From NCBI RefSeq assembly GCF_000721605.1, contig NZ_JOIZ01000013.1, positions 243,938 through 307,937 on the forward strand: a stretch of 64,000 nt of DNA, read 5' to 3'. Every line of letters starts with the position of its first letter. Positions within the stretch are counted from its first letter, which is position 1. This DNA comes from Streptomyces sp. NRRL S-37 (lineage in GTDB: Bacteria > Actinomycetota > Actinomycetes > Streptomycetales > Streptomycetaceae). The notes under the pieces are model-generated. The model was not told the origin of the DNA, ran no database searches, and worked only from the letters and a program-made list of their open reading frames with translations. A program made the translations under genes and the position numbers. Below are positions 1 through 9,447 of this stretch, one piece after another.

Positions 1-22
1 TTCCTTAGAGGACGAGAAGGAA

Positions 23-1036
23 TCAGGGGGTGGCGGTGGGGGCCTTGGAGACCGGTGGTGACGCGGTGGCCCGGCGTCCGGCCCTCGCGACGGCGATCTG
101 CCGGGCGACGCGCGGTCCGAGCACGGACAGCACCAGGAGCACACCGGTGACGACGATCTGCGACTGCGCGGAGACGTCCTGGAGGCTCATCACGTTCTGC
201 AGCGCGCCGAGCAGGAACACACCGGCGATCGCGCCGCCGAGCGTCCCCTTGCCGCCGTCGAAGTCGATGCCGCCGAGCAGTACGGCCGCCACGACGGAGA
301 GTTCGAGGCCGGTGGCGTTGTCGTAGCGGGCGCTGGCGTAGTGCAGTGCCCAGAAGACGCCGGTGAGGGAGGCCATCAGGCCGGTCAGGGTGAACAGGAT
401 CAGCTTCTGCCGCTTGACGCGGATGCCGGCGAACCGGGCCGCCTCCTCGCTCGCGCCGACCGCGAACAGCGACCGGCCGAACGGGGTGGCGTGCAGGGTG
501 ACGACGGCGATGGCGAGCAGCACCAGGAAGGGCAGGAGGGCGTACGGGACGAACGTGTCACCGATGCGTCCGGCGGCGAAGTCCAGGTACGGGGTGGGGA
601 AGTCGGTCACCGCGTCGGAGCCGAGCACGATCTGCGCGATGCCCCGGTAGGCGGCCAGCGTGCCGATGGTGACGGCGAGGGACGGCAGTCCGAGGCGGGT
701 CACCAGCAGGCCGTTGACCAGGCCGCAGACGACGCCGATGACGAGGCAGATCGGGATGATCGTCTCGATGGTCATGCCCTGGTTCCACAGGGCGCCCATC
801 ACCGCGCCGGACAGGCCGGCCGTGGAGGCCACGGACAGGTCGATCTCGCCGGAGACCACGAGCAGGGTCATGGGCAGGGCGATCAGCGCGATCGGCAGGG
901 TGTTGCCGATGAGGAACGACAGGTTGAGCGCGTTGCCGAAACCGTCGACGGTGGTGAAGGACAGCAGCAGGACGACGACGAGCAGGGCGCCGACGACCGT
1001 GTCCCAGCGGACCGCGCGCGTGAGGGACTCAGGCAT
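23..1036 (-). CDS. rhaQ: Sugar (rhamnose-type) ABC transporter permease
   Basis: This 337-residue integral membrane protein belongs to the ribose/rhamnose ABC permease family (BPD_transp_2). It has many hydrophobic helices and a C-terminal Ala/Pro-rich cytoplasmic tail. The family signature region SEEAARFAGIRV, the cytoplasmic loop that contacts the ATPase, is clear. It forms one half of the membrane channel. It overlaps the preceding permease gene by 8 nt (1029-1036), so the two are co-translated. It is the last complete gene of a leftward operon; a periplasmic-type binding protein would be expected just beyond the left edge. Rhamnose specificity is inferred from the divergent rhaI-rhaD-rhaB genes. 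The rhaP/rhaQ assignment of the two permeases is arbitrary. Confidence 0.88.
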   Translation of the reverse strand: MPESLTRAVRWDTVVGALLVVVLLLSFTTVDGFGNALNLSFLIGNTLPIALIALPMTLLVVSGEIDLSVASTAGLSGAVMGALWNQGMTIETIIPICLVIGVVCGLVNGLLVTRLGLPSLAVTIGTLAAYRGIAQIVLGSDAVTDFPTPYLDFAAGRIGDTFVPYALLPFLVLLAIAVVTLHATPFGRSLFAVGASEEAARFAGIRVKRQKLILFTLTGLMASLTGVFWALHYASARYDNATGLELSVVAAVLLGGIDFDGGKGTLGGAIAGVFLLGALQNVMSLQDVSAQSQIVVTGVLLVLSVLGPRVARQIAVARAGRRATASPPVSKAPTATP

Positions 1037-2069
1037 GGCGGGCGTTCCTCTTCTTCAGGGCGGAGGCCACGCGCAGCGCGACGATCCGGTCGACCGCGAT
1101 GGCGAGGATGAGCAGGATGCCGTTGATGGCGAGCACCCACACGGAGCTGACGCCGAGGGCGGGCAGCACGCTGTTGATGGAGGTCAGCAGCAGCGCGCCG
1201 AGGGCCGCGCCGTAGACGCTGCCGGAGCCGCCGGTGAAGACCACGCCGCCGACCACGACCGCGCTGACGACGGTGAGTTCGTAGCCGTTGCCGGTACTGG
1301 AGTCGACGTTGCCGAACCGGGCCAGGTACAGGGCGCCGGCGAGGCCGGCGAGGGCGCCGCAGAAGGTGTACGCGGCGAGGATCCGCTTGCGCACGGGGAT
1401 GCCGGCGAGCCGGGCGGCCTCGGGGTTGGAGCCGAGCGCGTACAGCTCGCGTCCGCTGCCGAAGTGCTTGAGGTAGTACGCCGTCGCCACCAGCACCGCG
1501 AGCGCGATGAGCGCCAGGTAGGGCACGGCCGAGATGCCGCCGGAGCCGAAGTCGACGAACCCGCCGGGCAGGTCGGCGGCGGTGATCTGGCGGGAGCCGA
1601 CCCAGATGGAGTCGATGCCGCGGATGATGTAGAGCGTGCCGAGGGTGACCACGAGGGCGGGGACCTGGCCGAGGCTGACGAGCAGGCCGTTGAGCAGTCC
1701 GAAGCCGATGCCGAGCAGCACGGCGAGGGCGACGGCGACGACCGGGTTCCCGCCGCCCTGGAGGTAGGTGCCGGCGGCGAAGGCGCTGATGCCGAGGGTG
1801 GAGCCGACGGACAGGTCGACGTTGCGGGTGATGACGACCAGGGACTGGCCGGTGGCGACCAGGACCAGGATGGTCGCGTTCAGCAGCAGGTCCTTGATGC
1901 CCTGTTCGGACAGGAACTCGCTGTTGCCGGCCTGGGTGACGGCGATCATCACCAGGAAGACGACGAGGATGGCGAGTTCGCGCATCTTGAAGACGCGGTC
2001 CGCCAGCCGGGTGGCGCCGGCCTTCGGTGCCTCGGCGACGGGGGCTTCTCCGGGAGCGGCGACCGTCAT
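1029..2069 (-). CDS. rhaP: Sugar (rhamnose-type) ABC transporter permease
   Basis: This is a 346-residue permease of the same family as its downstream neighbour, with a hydrophobic multi-helix core and the loop motif [12 protein letters not shown]. The reading frame stays open further upstream, but the ATG at 2069 is chosen because it overlaps the stop of the ATPase gene as ATGA (2066-2069), the usual coupling here, and because the extra N-terminal residues would be Arg/Pro-rich antisense sequence. About 38 soluble residues precede the first membrane helix. The two permeases and the ATPase presumably form a heterodimeric importer for L-rhamnose. Confidence 0.88.
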   Translation of the reverse strand: MTVAAPGEAPVAEAPKAGATRLADRVFKMRELAILVVFLVMIAVTQAGNSEFLSEQGIKDLLLNATILVLVATGQSLVVITRNVDLSVGSTLGISAFAAGTYLQGGGNPVVAVALAVLLGIGFGLLNGLLVSLGQVPALVVTLGTLYIIRGIDSIWVGSRQITAADLPGGFVDFGSGGISAVPYLALIALAVLVATAYYLKHFGSGRELYALGSNPEAARLAGIPVRKRILAAYTFCGALAGLAGALYLARFGNVDSSTGNGYELTVVSAVVVGGVVFTGGSGSVYGAALGALLLTSINSVLPALGVSSVWVLAINGILLILAIAVDRIVALRVASALKKRNARHA

Positions 2070-3583
2070 GCGGCGGCCCTCCCCGTGGCTGCGGCCATCA
2101 CGGTTTCCTCGGTGGCGTCGGTGCGGGGGATCTCGGCGGTGAGCCGGCCCTCGTGCATCACCAGCACGCGGTCGGCCATGCCGAGGATCTCGGGCAGGTC
2201 GGAGGAGATCATCAGGACGGCGACGCCGTCGGCGGCGAGCTGGGAGAGCAGCCGGTGCACCTCGGCCTTGGTGCCGACGTCGATGCCGCGCGTGGGCTCG
2301 TCGACGATCAGCACCTTCGGGCCGGTGGCGAGCCACTTGGCGAGGACGACCTTCTGCTGGTTGCCGCCGGACAGGGTGTTCACCGTGTCGGCGATCCGGG
2401 CGTACTTGACCTGGAGCTTGACGGCCCAGTCGCGGGAGCGGCTGCGTTCGGCGCCGCGGTCCATCAGGCCGGCCTTCACGGTCGTACGGAGTCCGGTGAG
2501 GCCGATGTTCCGCTCGATGGACATGTCCATCACCAGGCCCTGGGCCCGCCGGTCCTCGGGGACCAGGGCGAGGCCCGCGGCCATGGCCGTGGACGGGGCG
2601 CCGTTGGTGAGCTTGCGCCCGTCGACCTCGACCTCGCCGGCGTCCCAGCGGTCGACGCCGAACACGGCGCGGGCCACCTCGGTGCGTCCGGCGCCGACGA
2701 GTCCGGCCAGGCCGACGATCTCGCCGCGCCGCACGTCGAAGGAGACGTCGGTGAAGACGCCCTCGCGGGTCAGCCGGCGCACGCTCAGGGCGATCTCGCC
2801 CGGCGTGACGTCCTGCTTGGGGTAGAGCTCCTCGAGGTCGCGGCCGACCATGCGGCGGACCAGGTCGTCCTCGGTCATGCCCTCCAGCGGCTCGCTGGAG
2901 ATCCAGGCGCCGTCGCGGAGCGTGGTGACCTGTTGGCAGATCTCGAAGATCTCCTCCAGGCGGTGGGAGATGAACAGCACCGCGGCGCCCTGCTCGCGCA
3001 GGGTGCGTACGACGCCGAAGAGGCGGGCGACCTCGCTGCCGGTGAGGGCGGCGGTGGGCTCGTCCATGATCAGGACGCGGGCGTCGAAGGAGAGCGCCTT
3101 GGCGATCTCGACGATCTGCTGGTCGGCGATGGACAGGCCGCGGGCCGGACGGTCCGGGTCGAGGTCGACGCCGAGCCGCCGCATCAGGGCGGCGGTCGCG
3201 TCGTGGGTGGCGCGGTGGTCGATCCGGCCGAGCGCCTTCCGGGGCTGCCGGCCCATGAAGATGTTCTCGGCGATCGACAGGTCGGGGAAGAGCGTGGGCT
3301 CCTGGTAGATCACGGCGATGCCGGCGTCGCGGGCGTCACCGGGTCCGTGGAAGACGACCGGCGCGCCGTCGAGCAGCACCTGGCCGGTGTCCGGACGGTG
3401 CACTCCGGCGAGCGTCTTGATGAGGGTCGACTTGCCGGCTCCGTTCTCGCCGGCGAGGGCGTGCACCTCCCCGGGGAACAGCTCCAGGGAGACGTCCCGC
3501 AGGGCGCGGACCGCGCCGAAGGACTTGGAGATGCCCTTCAGCGCGAGAACCGGGGCCGGACCCGTGTCGGACGGGTGGGTCAT
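2066..3583 (-). CDS. rhaT: Sugar ABC transporter ATP-binding protein (two ABC domains)
   Basis: This 505-residue protein has the tandem ABC cassette layout of RbsA/XylG/RhaT. The first Walker A is GENGAGKST (residues 45-53). The second nucleotide domain has the degenerate GLVGAGRTE typical of the family and an intact LSGGNQQK signature followed by VDEPTRGID. It energises the two permeases. The ATG at 3583 heads the leftward operon and lies about 70 nt downstream of a TTGACG-N18-TAACGT promoter with a LacI-type operator between promoter and start. Length and domain order match the family, with no sign of damage. The substrate is inferred from the divergent rhamnose catabolic genes. Confidence 0.93.
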   Translation of the reverse strand: MTHPSDTGPAPVLALKGISKSFGAVRALRDVSLELFPGEVHALAGENGAGKSTLIKTLAGVHRPDTGQVLLDGAPVVFHGPGDARDAGIAVIYQEPTLFPDLSIAENIFMGRQPRKALGRIDHRATHDATAALMRRLGVDLDPDRPARGLSIADQQIVEIAKALSFDARVLIMDEPTAALTGSEVARLFGVVRTLREQGAAVLFISHRLEEIFEICQQVTTLRDGAWISSEPLEGMTEDDLVRRMVGRDLEELYPKQDVTPGEIALSVRRLTREGVFTDVSFDVRRGEIVGLAGLVGAGRTEVARAVFGVDRWDAGEVEVDGRKLTNGAPSTAMAAGLALVPEDRRAQGLVMDMSIERNIGLTGLRTTVKAGLMDRGAERSRSRDWAVKLQVKYARIADTVNTLSGGNQQKVVLAKWLATGPKVLIVDEPTRGIDVGTKAEVHRLLSQLAADGVAVLMISSDLPEILGMADRVLVMHEGRLTAEIPRTDATEETVMAAATGRAAA

Positions 3584-3625
3584 GAGGGCTCCTCGACGAC
3601 GCCGACGGGAGGCCCCACGACGTCG

Positions 3626-3637
3626 TGAAAGGTTTCA
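3626..3637. promoter_or_regulatory. LacI-family-type operator, ABC transporter side
   Basis: TGAAAGGTTTCA is an inverted repeat with five-base arms TGAAA/TTTCA. It resembles LacI/GalR-family operators. It lies downstream of the likely -10 of the leftward transporter operon, where a bound repressor would block transcription. The cognate regulator is not in this neighbourhood and may lie beyond the left edge. Confidence 0.6.
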
Positions 3638-3651
3638 ACTGGGTTGCCGGG

Positions 3652-3681
3652 ACGTTAGGCGCGCGACGCATGTCACGTCAA
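3652..3681 (-). promoter_or_regulatory. Promoter of the leftward rhamnose transporter operon
   Basis: On the minus strand TTGACG (3681-3676) is followed after 18 nt by TAACGT (3657-3652), a good vegetative-type promoter firing towards the ATPase gene. The LacI-type operator at 3626-3637 lies just downstream. Confidence 0.5.
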
Positions 3682-3755
3682 TGGGTCCCAGCCGAAAAAC
3701 TTTCGACACCTTCAGGTCTCGGCCTGGTCACGGAGGACCGTCTGTGCCGGAGGGG

Positions 3756-3784
3756 TTGACACCCCTTCGGGAGACCCATAGCTT
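3756..3784 (+). promoter_or_regulatory. Promoter of rhaI
   Basis: TTGACA (3756-3761), a 17-nt spacer and TAGCTT (3779-3784) make a strong sigma-70/HrdB-type promoter. The operator at 3792-3803 covers the expected transcription start. An imperfect extra inverted repeat, CGAAA-N3-TTTCG (3693-3705), lies between the two divergent promoters and may be a third weak site. Confidence 0.6.
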
Positions 3785-3791
3785 CCCGTTC

Positions 3792-3803
3792 TGAATCGTT
3801 TCA
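3792..3803. promoter_or_regulatory. LacI-family-type operator, rhaI side
   Basis: TGAATCGTTTCA is a one-mismatch version of the classic LacI/GalR palindrome with central CG. It starts 8 nt after the -10 hexamer of the rhaI promoter and so overlaps the transcription start. With the site at 3626-3637 it implies one repressor controls transport and catabolism together, presumably relieved by rhamnose or a metabolite. Confidence 0.65.
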
Positions 3804-3843
3804 CTCAGTGGTCGTTACGACCCGATGTCACAGGAGCCCTGAC

Positions 3844-5004
3844 GTGACCGAGCTCGCCGCGGTGAAAGCCGCTCTCAAGACACAGGCCGTGGAGACGCCG
3901 TCCTGGGCGTACGGGAACTCGGGGACCCGGTTCAAGGTGTTCGCGCAACAGGGCGTCCCCCGCACCCCGCAGGAGAAGCTCGACGACGCCGCCCAGGTGC
4001 ACGCGTTCACCGGTGTCGCGCCGACCGTGGCGCTGCACATTCCGTGGGACAGGGTCGAGGACTACGCGGCACTGGCCAAGCACGCCGAGGACCGCGGGGT
4101 GCGGCTCGGCGCGATCAACTCCAACACCTTCCAGGACGACGACTACAAGCTCGGCAGCATCTGCCACCCGGACGCGGCGGTGCGCCGGAAGGCCGTCGAC
4201 CACCTGCTGGAGTGCGTCGACATCATGGACGCGACCGGCTCCAAGGACCTGAAGCTGTGGTTCGCCGACGGGACGAACTACCCCGGACAGGACGACATCC
4301 GCGCCCGCCAGGACCGGCTCGCCGAAGGGCTCGCCGAGGTGTACGAGCGGCTCGGGGACGACCAGCGGATGCTGCTGGAGTACAAGTTCTTCGAGCCGGC
4401 GTTCTACACGACGGACGTGCCGGACTGGGGCACCGCCTACGCGCACTGCCTGAAGCTGGGCGAGAAGGCACAGGTCGTGGTCGACACCGGTCACCACGCT
4501 CCGGGCACCAACATCGAGTTCATCGTGGCGACGCTGCTGCGGGAGGGGAAGCTCGGCGGGTTCGACTTCAACTCGCGGTTCTACGCCGACGACGACCTGA
4601 TGGTCGGCGCCGCCGACCCGTTCCAGCTGTTCCGGATCATGTACGAGGTGATCCGCGGGGGCGGGTTCGCTCCCGAGGTGGCGTTCATGCTCGACCAGTG
4701 CCACAACATCGAGGCGAAGATCCCGGCGATCATCCGTTCCGTCATGAACGTCCAGGAGGCGACGGCGAAGGCGCTGCTGGTCGACCGGGCGGCGCTGAGC
4801 GAGGCCCAGGCCTCCGGGGACGTGCTCGAGGCCAACGCGGTGCTGATGGACGCGTACAACACGGACGTGCGTCCGCTGCTGCGCGAGGTGCGGGAGGAGA
4901 TGGGGCTGGACCCCGAGCCCCTGGTCGCCTACCGGCGGTCCGGGTGGGCGGAGAAGATCGTCGCCGAGCGGGTCGGTGGGGAGCAGGCCGGGTGGGGGGC
5001 GTGA
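3844..5004 (+). CDS. rhaI: L-rhamnose isomerase
   Basis: This 386-residue cytoplasmic sugar isomerase interconverts L-rhamnose and L-rhamnulose. It is of the Pseudomonas stutzeri/Gram-positive RhaI type, not E. coli RhaA. The TIM-barrel metal-site segments are recognisable: [27 protein letters not shown] and [12 protein letters not shown]. The GTG start at 3844 is chosen because AGGAG (3832-3836) sits 7 nt upstream; a frame-open GTG at 3808 would lie almost on the transcription start and has no ribosome site. The gene is first in a rightward catabolic series and diverges from the transporter operon, with a LacI-type operator over its promoter. Confidence 0.95.
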   Translation: MTELAAVKAALKTQAVETPSWAYGNSGTRFKVFAQQGVPRTPQEKLDDAAQVHAFTGVAPTVALHIPWDRVEDYAALAKHAEDRGVRLGAINSNTFQDDDYKLGSICHPDAAVRRKAVDHLLECVDIMDATGSKDLKLWFADGTNYPGQDDIRARQDRLAEGLAEVYERLGDDQRMLLEYKFFEPAFYTTDVPDWGTAYAHCLKLGEKAQVVVDTGHHAPGTNIEFIVATLLREGKLGGFDFNSRFYADDDLMVGAADPFQLFRIMYEVIRGGGFAPEVAFMLDQCHNIEAKIPAIIRSVMNVQEATAKALLVDRAALSEAQASGDVLEANAVLMDAYNTDVRPLLREVREEMGLDPEPLVAYRRSGWAEKIVAERVGGEQAGWGA

Positions 5005-5045
5005 GCGTCTGCCCCGTGCTGTTCGTCGCGGCCGGCCGGCCGGCC

Positions 5046-5103
5046 GCGCCCACGCGGCGGTAGCCGCACATCGACACAGCCCCGCGCCCCTGGAGGGGCG
5101 CAC
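5046..5103 (+). repeat. Intergenic repeat family B, copy 1
   Basis: This is a GC-rich unit of about 50 nt: an ACGCGGCGG..GCCGCA stem, a C/T-G-A/G-CACAGCCCCGCG segment, then a short CCCCTGGAGGGG-type hairpin. Related copies lie at 28643, 54234 (inverted), 58797 and 59247 (inverted), all between genes. Here it separates rhaI from rhaD and may attenuate read-through or stabilise the mRNA end. Confidence 0.7.
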
Positions 5104-5137
5104 CACTCACCCTCTTTCACGTAAGGACTGGACGTTC

Positions 5138-7177
5138 ATGGCAACCCATCCCGAAGCTGCCGCTCTGCTCGCTCGATCGCACCGGCTCGGGGCCGATCCC
5201 CGCAACACCAACTACGCCGGCGGCAACACCTCCGCCAAGGGCACCGGGACCGACCCCGTCACCGGGGGCGACGTCGAGCTGATGTGGGTCAAGGGGTCCG
5301 GGGGCGACCTCGGGACGCTGACCGAGGCGGGGCTGGCCGCGCTGCGGCTGGACCGGCTGCGGGCACTGACCGGTGTGTACCCGGGTGTCGAGCGCGAGGA
5401 CGAGATGGTCGCCGCGTTCGACTACTGCCTGCACGGCAAGGGCGGTGCGGCCCCGTCGATCGACACCGCGATGCACGGGCTCGTCGACGCCGCGCACGTG
5501 GACCACCTCCACCCCGACTCCGGGATCGCGCTGGCCTGCGCGGCCGACGGGGAGAAGCTGACCGCCGAGTGCTTCGGCGACACCGTGGTGTGGGTGCCGT
5601 GGCGGCGGCCCGGTTTCCAGCTCGGGCTGGACATCGCCGCCGTGAAGGAGGCCAACCCGCAGGCCATCGGCTGTGTGCTCGGCGGGCACGGCATCACCGC
5701 GTGGGGCGACACCTCCGAGGAGTGCGAGCGCAACTCGCTGCACATCATCCGCACCGCCGAGGAGTTCCTCGCCCAGCGCGGCCGGCCGGAGCCGTTCGGC
5801 CCCGTGATCGAGGGGTACGAGGCGCTGTCCGAGGAGGAGCGGCGGGAGCGGGCCGCCGCGCTGGCGCCGTACGTCCGCGCCGTCGCCTCGCAGGACCGGC
5901 CGCAGGTCGGCCACTTCGACGACTCCGACGCCGTACTGGACTTCCTGGCCCGCGCCGAGCACCCGCGGCTGGCCGCGCTGGGCACCTCCTGCCCGGACCA
6001 CTTCCTGCGCACCAAGGTCCGCCCGCTCGTCCTGGACCTGCCGCCGTCCGCCCCGCTCGACGAGGCGGTCGCCCGGCTGAAGGAACTCCACGCCGCCTAC
6101 CGCGAGGAGTACGCCGCCTACTACGCGCGGCACGCGCAGCCCGACTCCCCCGCGATGCGCGGCGCCGACCCGGCGATCGTGCTGGTGCCGGGCGTGGGCA
6201 TGTTCAGCTTCGGCAAGGACAAGCAGACCGCGCGGGTGGCCGGCGAGTTCTACCTCAACGCGATCAACGTGATGCGCGGGGCCGAGGCGGTCTCCACGTA
6301 CGCGCCGATCGAGGAGTCGGAGAAGTTCCGCATCGAGTACTGGGCGCTGGAGGAGGCCAAGCTCCAGCGGATGCCGAAGCCCAAGCCGCTCGCCACCCGG
6401 GTGGCGCTGGTGACGGGTGCGGGCAGCGGGATCGGCAGGGCGATCGCCCAGCGGCTGGTGGCCGAGGGCGCGTGCGTCGTCGTGGCCGACCTGAACGGGG
6501 AGAACGCCGAGCGGGTCGCCGAGGAGCTGGGCGGATCCGACAAGGCCGTCGCCGTGACCGTCGACGTGACGTCCGAGGAGCAGATCGCGGACGCCTTCAA
6601 GGCCGCCGTGCTCGCCTTCGGCGGGGTCGACCTGGTGGTGAACAACGCCGGGATCTCGATCTCCAAGCCGCTGCTGGAGACGACCGCGAAGGACTGGGAC
6701 CTCCAGCACGACATCATGGCCCGCGGTTCCTTCCTCGTCTCGCGCGAGGCGGCCCGGGTGATGACCGCGCAGGAGCTGGGCGGCGACATCGTCTACATCG
6801 CGTCGAAGAACGCGGTGTTCGCCGGCCCGAACAACATCGCCTACTCGGCCACCAAGGCCGACCAGGCGCACCAGGTGCGACTGCTCGCCGCCGAGCTGGG
6901 TGAGCACGGCATCCGCGTCAACGGCGTCAACCCGGACGGTGTGGTGCGCGGCTCCGGGATCTTCGCGGGCGGCTGGGGCGCCAAGCGCGCCGCCGTGTAC
7001 GGGGTGCCGGAGGAGAAGCTGGGCGAGTTCTACGCCCAGCGGACGCTGCTGAAGCGCGAGGTGCTGCCCGAGCACGTGGCGAACGCCGTGTTCGCGCTGA
7101 CCGGCGGCGACCTCACCCACACCACCGGACTGCACGTCCCGGTCGACGCCGGCGTCGCCGCCGCGTTCCTGCGATGA
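5138..7177 (+). CDS. rhaD: Bifunctional rhamnulose-1-phosphate aldolase / lactaldehyde dehydrogenase
   Basis: This is a 679-residue fusion. The N-terminal ~410 residues are a class II aldolase/adducin domain with the zinc-ligand segment HVDHLHPDSG. The C-terminal ~255 residues are a short-chain dehydrogenase with nucleotide motif TGAGSGIG, NNAGIS, and the catalytic YSATK. The first domain cleaves L-rhamnulose-1-phosphate to DHAP and L-lactaldehyde; in this family the second oxidises lactaldehyde to L-lactate with NAD. The ATG at 5138 is preceded by AAGGA (5123-5127). The stop overlaps the rhaB start (ATGA, 7174-7177). The lactate product links logically to the lutABC genes downstream. Confidence 0.94.
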   Translation: MATHPEAAALLARSHRLGADPRNTNYAGGNTSAKGTGTDPVTGGDVELMWVKGSGGDLGTLTEAGLAALRLDRLRALTGVYPGVEREDEMVAAFDYCLHGKGGAAPSIDTAMHGLVDAAHVDHLHPDSGIALACAADGEKLTAECFGDTVVWVPWRRPGFQLGLDIAAVKEANPQAIGCVLGGHGITAWGDTSEECERNSLHIIRTAEEFLAQRGRPEPFGPVIEGYEALSEEERRERAAALAPYVRAVASQDRPQVGHFDDSDAVLDFLARAEHPRLAALGTSCPDHFLRTKVRPLVLDLPPSAPLDEAVARLKELHAAYREEYAAYYARHAQPDSPAMRGADPAIVLVPGVGMFSFGKDKQTARVAGEFYLNAINVMRGAEAVSTYAPIEESEKFRIEYWALEEAKLQRMPKPKPLATRVALVTGAGSGIGRAIAQRLVAEGACVVVADLNGENAERVAEELGGSDKAVAVTVDVTSEEQIADAFKAAVLAFGGVDLVVNNAGISISKPLLETTAKDWDLQHDIMARGSFLVSREAARVMTAQELGGDIVYIASKNAVFAGPNNIAYSATKADQAHQVRLLAAELGEHGIRVNGVNPDGVVRGSGIFAGGWGAKRAAVYGVPEEKLGEFYAQRTLLKREVLPEHVANAVFALTGGDLTHTTGLHVPVDAGVAAAFLR

Positions 7178-8619
7178 GCACCGTGAAGTCCTACGCCGCG
7201 GTCGACCTCGGCGCGTCCAGCGGACGCGTCATGGTCGGCCGCGTCGGCCCCGACAGCCTGGAGCTGACCGAGGTCAACCGCTTCCCCAACCGGCCGGTGC
7301 GCGTGCCCGAAGGGCTGCGCTGGGACGTCCTGGCGCTGTACGCCGGGGTGCTGGACGGGCTGAGGGCGGCAGGCCGGGTGGACTCCGTCGGCATCGACAG
7401 CTGGGCCGTGGACTACGGGCTGCTGGACGCGGACGGGGCGCTGCTCGGCAACCCGGTGCACTACCGCGACGGCCGCACCGACGGGATCGCGGAGAAGGTG
7501 TGGGCGACCGTGCCCGCCGGGGAGCTGTACGCGGCGACCGGTCTGCAGTACGCGCCGTTCAACACGCTGTACCAGTTGACGGCGGCCCGCGGCTCGGCCC
7601 AACTGGCAGCGGCGAAAAGGCTGTTGCTGATTCCGGATCTGCTGACGTACTGGCTGACCGGCGAGCAGGGCACGGAGCTGACCAACGCCTCGACCACCCA
7701 GCTGATCGACCCGCGCACCCGCGACTGGGCGCACGGGGTCGCGGAGCGCCTCGGCATCGACCTCTCGCTGTTCGCGCCGCTGCGGCATCCCGGGGACGCG
7801 GCCGGGGTGCTGCGGCCCGAGGTGCTGGAGGAGACCGGGCTGGCCGGGCCGGTCCCGGTGACGGCGGTCGGCTCGCACGACACCGCGTCCGCGGTGGCCG
7901 CCGTCCCCGCGGACGGCGAGCGGTTCGCGTACATCTGCACCGGCACCTGGTCGCTGGCCGGTCTGGAGCTGGACGCGCCGGTGCTCACCGAGGAGAGCCG
8001 GGCCGCCAACTTCACCAATGAGCTGGGGCTGGACGGCACGGTCCGCTACCTGCGCAACATCATGGGCCTGTGGCTGCTCCAGGAGTGCCTGCGGGCCTGG
8101 GGACAGCCGGATCTGGGCGCGCTGCTGCTCGACGCGGCCAAGGTGCCGGCGCTGCGGTCGGTGGTGGACGCCGGGGACGCGGCGTTCCTCGCGCCCGGGC
8201 GGATGCCGGAGCGGATCGCCGAGGCCTGCCGGGACTCGGGCCAGCCCGTGCCGGCCACCCCCGCCGAGACCACCCGGTGCATCCTCGACTCGCTCGCCCT
8301 GGCCCACCGCAAGGCCGTCGAGGACGCGCAGCGGCTCTCCGGGCGGTCCGCCGACGTCGTGTACATCGTGGGCGGCGGCACCCGCAACGCCCTGCTGTGC
8401 CAGCTCACCGCCGACGCCTGCGGGCTGCCGGTGGTGTCCGGGCCGGCGGAGGCGGCGGCGCTGGGCAACGTGCTGGTGCAGGCCCGTGCCCACGGACTGG
8501 TCGGCGACCTGGCCGGGATGCGGCGGCTGCTCACCCGTACGCAACCGCTGACGCGGTACGAGCCGCGCGGCGGTACGCAGCGGTGGCGGGCGGCGCAGGC
8601 CCGGCTCGCCCGGGGCTGA
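7174..8619 (+). CDS. rhaB: Rhamnulokinase
   Basis: This 481-residue FGGY-family carbohydrate kinase phosphorylates L-rhamnulose at O1 using ATP. The N-terminal phosphate-binding loop is AVDLGASSGRVM; the C-terminal ATPase half has GGGTRNALLCQLTADA and a final Ala-rich helix. The length is normal for the family. The start overlaps the rhaD stop, so aldolase and kinase are co-translated. Although rhaB is last of the three, its reaction lies between rhaI and rhaD. A 72-nt gap follows before lutA. Confidence 0.95.
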   Translation: MSTVKSYAAVDLGASSGRVMVGRVGPDSLELTEVNRFPNRPVRVPEGLRWDVLALYAGVLDGLRAAGRVDSVGIDSWAVDYGLLDADGALLGNPVHYRDGRTDGIAEKVWATVPAGELYAATGLQYAPFNTLYQLTAARGSAQLAAAKRLLLIPDLLTYWLTGEQGTELTNASTTQLIDPRTRDWAHGVAERLGIDLSLFAPLRHPGDAAGVLRPEVLEETGLAGPVPVTAVGSHDTASAVAAVPADGERFAYICTGTWSLAGLELDAPVLTEESRAANFTNELGLDGTVRYLRNIMGLWLLQECLRAWGQPDLGALLLDAAKVPALRSVVDAGDAAFLAPGRMPERIAEACRDSGQPVPATPAETTRCILDSLALAHRKAVEDAQRLSGRSADVVYIVGGGTRNALLCQLTADACGLPVVSGPAEAAALGNVLVQARAHGLVGDLAGMRRLLTRTQPLTRYEPRGGTQRWRAAQARLARG

Positions 8620-8691
8620 CGCGGTCTCCCCCGGCCCCACGCTCCCCCACTACCCTGCATTCACCCGATGATCGATTCACTAGGAGCCGCG

Positions 8692-9447
8692 ATGCGTGTC
8701 GCACTGTTCCTGACCTGTGTCAACGACACGCTGTATCCGGACACCGGGCGCGCCGTGGTGAAACTCCTGACCAGGCTGGGCGTCGACGTCGACTTCCCGA
8801 TGGCGCAGACCTGTTGCGGCCAGGCGCACTACAACACGGGCTACCGGCACGAGGCCGAGCCGCTCGCCCGGCACTTCTCCGACGTCTTCAAGGACTACGA
8901 GGCGATCGTGACGCCGTCCGGGTCGTGCGGGGCGATGGTGCGGGAGCTGTATCCACGGATGGGTGAGCGGGCCCGGGCGGAGGGCCGCGGGGACACCCTC
9001 GCGGCGACGCTGGCGCCGGTGGTGCCGAAGACGTACGAGCTGACGGAGTTCCTGGTGGACGTGCTGGGGGTGACCGACGTCGGGGCGTACTACCCGCACA
9101 AGGTGACCTACCACCCCACCTGTCACGGGCTGCGCGGTCTCGGTCTCGGCGAGCGGCCCCTGCGGCTGCTGCGGGCGGTGAAGGGGCTGGAGCTGGCCGA
9201 GCTGCCGGGCGCCGAGGAGTGCTGCGGCTTCGGCGGCACCTTCGCGTTGAAGAACTCCGACGTCTCGGCGGCGATGGGCACCGACAAGGTGCGCAACGCC
9301 GAGTCGACGGGCGCCGAGGTGCTGTGCGCGGCGGACAACTCGTGCCTGATGCACATCGGCGGAACGATGACCAGGCTGCGGACCGGCATGCGGCCGGTGC
9401 ACATCGCGGAGATCCTGGCGAGCACGGAGGAGGAACCGGCCGTATGA
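8692..9447 (+). CDS. lutA: L-lactate utilisation protein LutA, CCG-domain protein
   Basis: This 251-residue cytoplasmic protein of the LutA/YkgE family carries two cysteine-rich CCG domains: TCCGQAHYNTG in the first half and EECCGFGGTF in the second. LutA, LutB and LutC form the non-flavin complex that oxidises L-lactate to pyruvate. The ATG at 8692 is chosen over an upstream in-frame ATG at 8668 because TAGGAG (8681-8686) is well spaced. The end overlaps lutB (ATGA). Its position just after rhaB suggests its main substrate is lactate from lactaldehyde. No GntR-type LutR lies beside it. Confidence 0.92.
   Translation: MRVALFLTCVNDTLYPDTGRAVVKLLTRLGVDVDFPMAQTCCGQAHYNTGYRHEAEPLARHFSDVFKDYEAIVTPSGSCGAMVRELYPRMGERARAEGRGDTLAATLAPVVPKTYELTEFLVDVLGVTDVGAYYPHKVTYHPTCHGLRGLGLGERPLRLLRAVKGLELAELPGAEECCGFGGTFALKNSDVSAAMGTDKVRNAESTGAEVLCAADNSCLMHIGGTMTRLRTGMRPVHIAEILASTEEEPAV

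Noticed and set aside
660..2825. Long plus-strand open frame (721 codons) across the ABC permease genes
   Set aside because: It is antisense to two clear permeases and the ATPase; composition is Asp/Gly/Arg-rich with no domain. A GC-bias shadow.
3660..3715. The CGAAA-N3-TTTCG repeat as a third full operator
   Set aside because: Arm spacing differs from the other two sites and it is in neither promoter core; kept only as a weak possibility.
5117..7135. Long minus-strand open frame opposite rhaD
   Set aside because: Arg/Gly/His-rich antisense of a fully recognisable aldolase-dehydrogenase.
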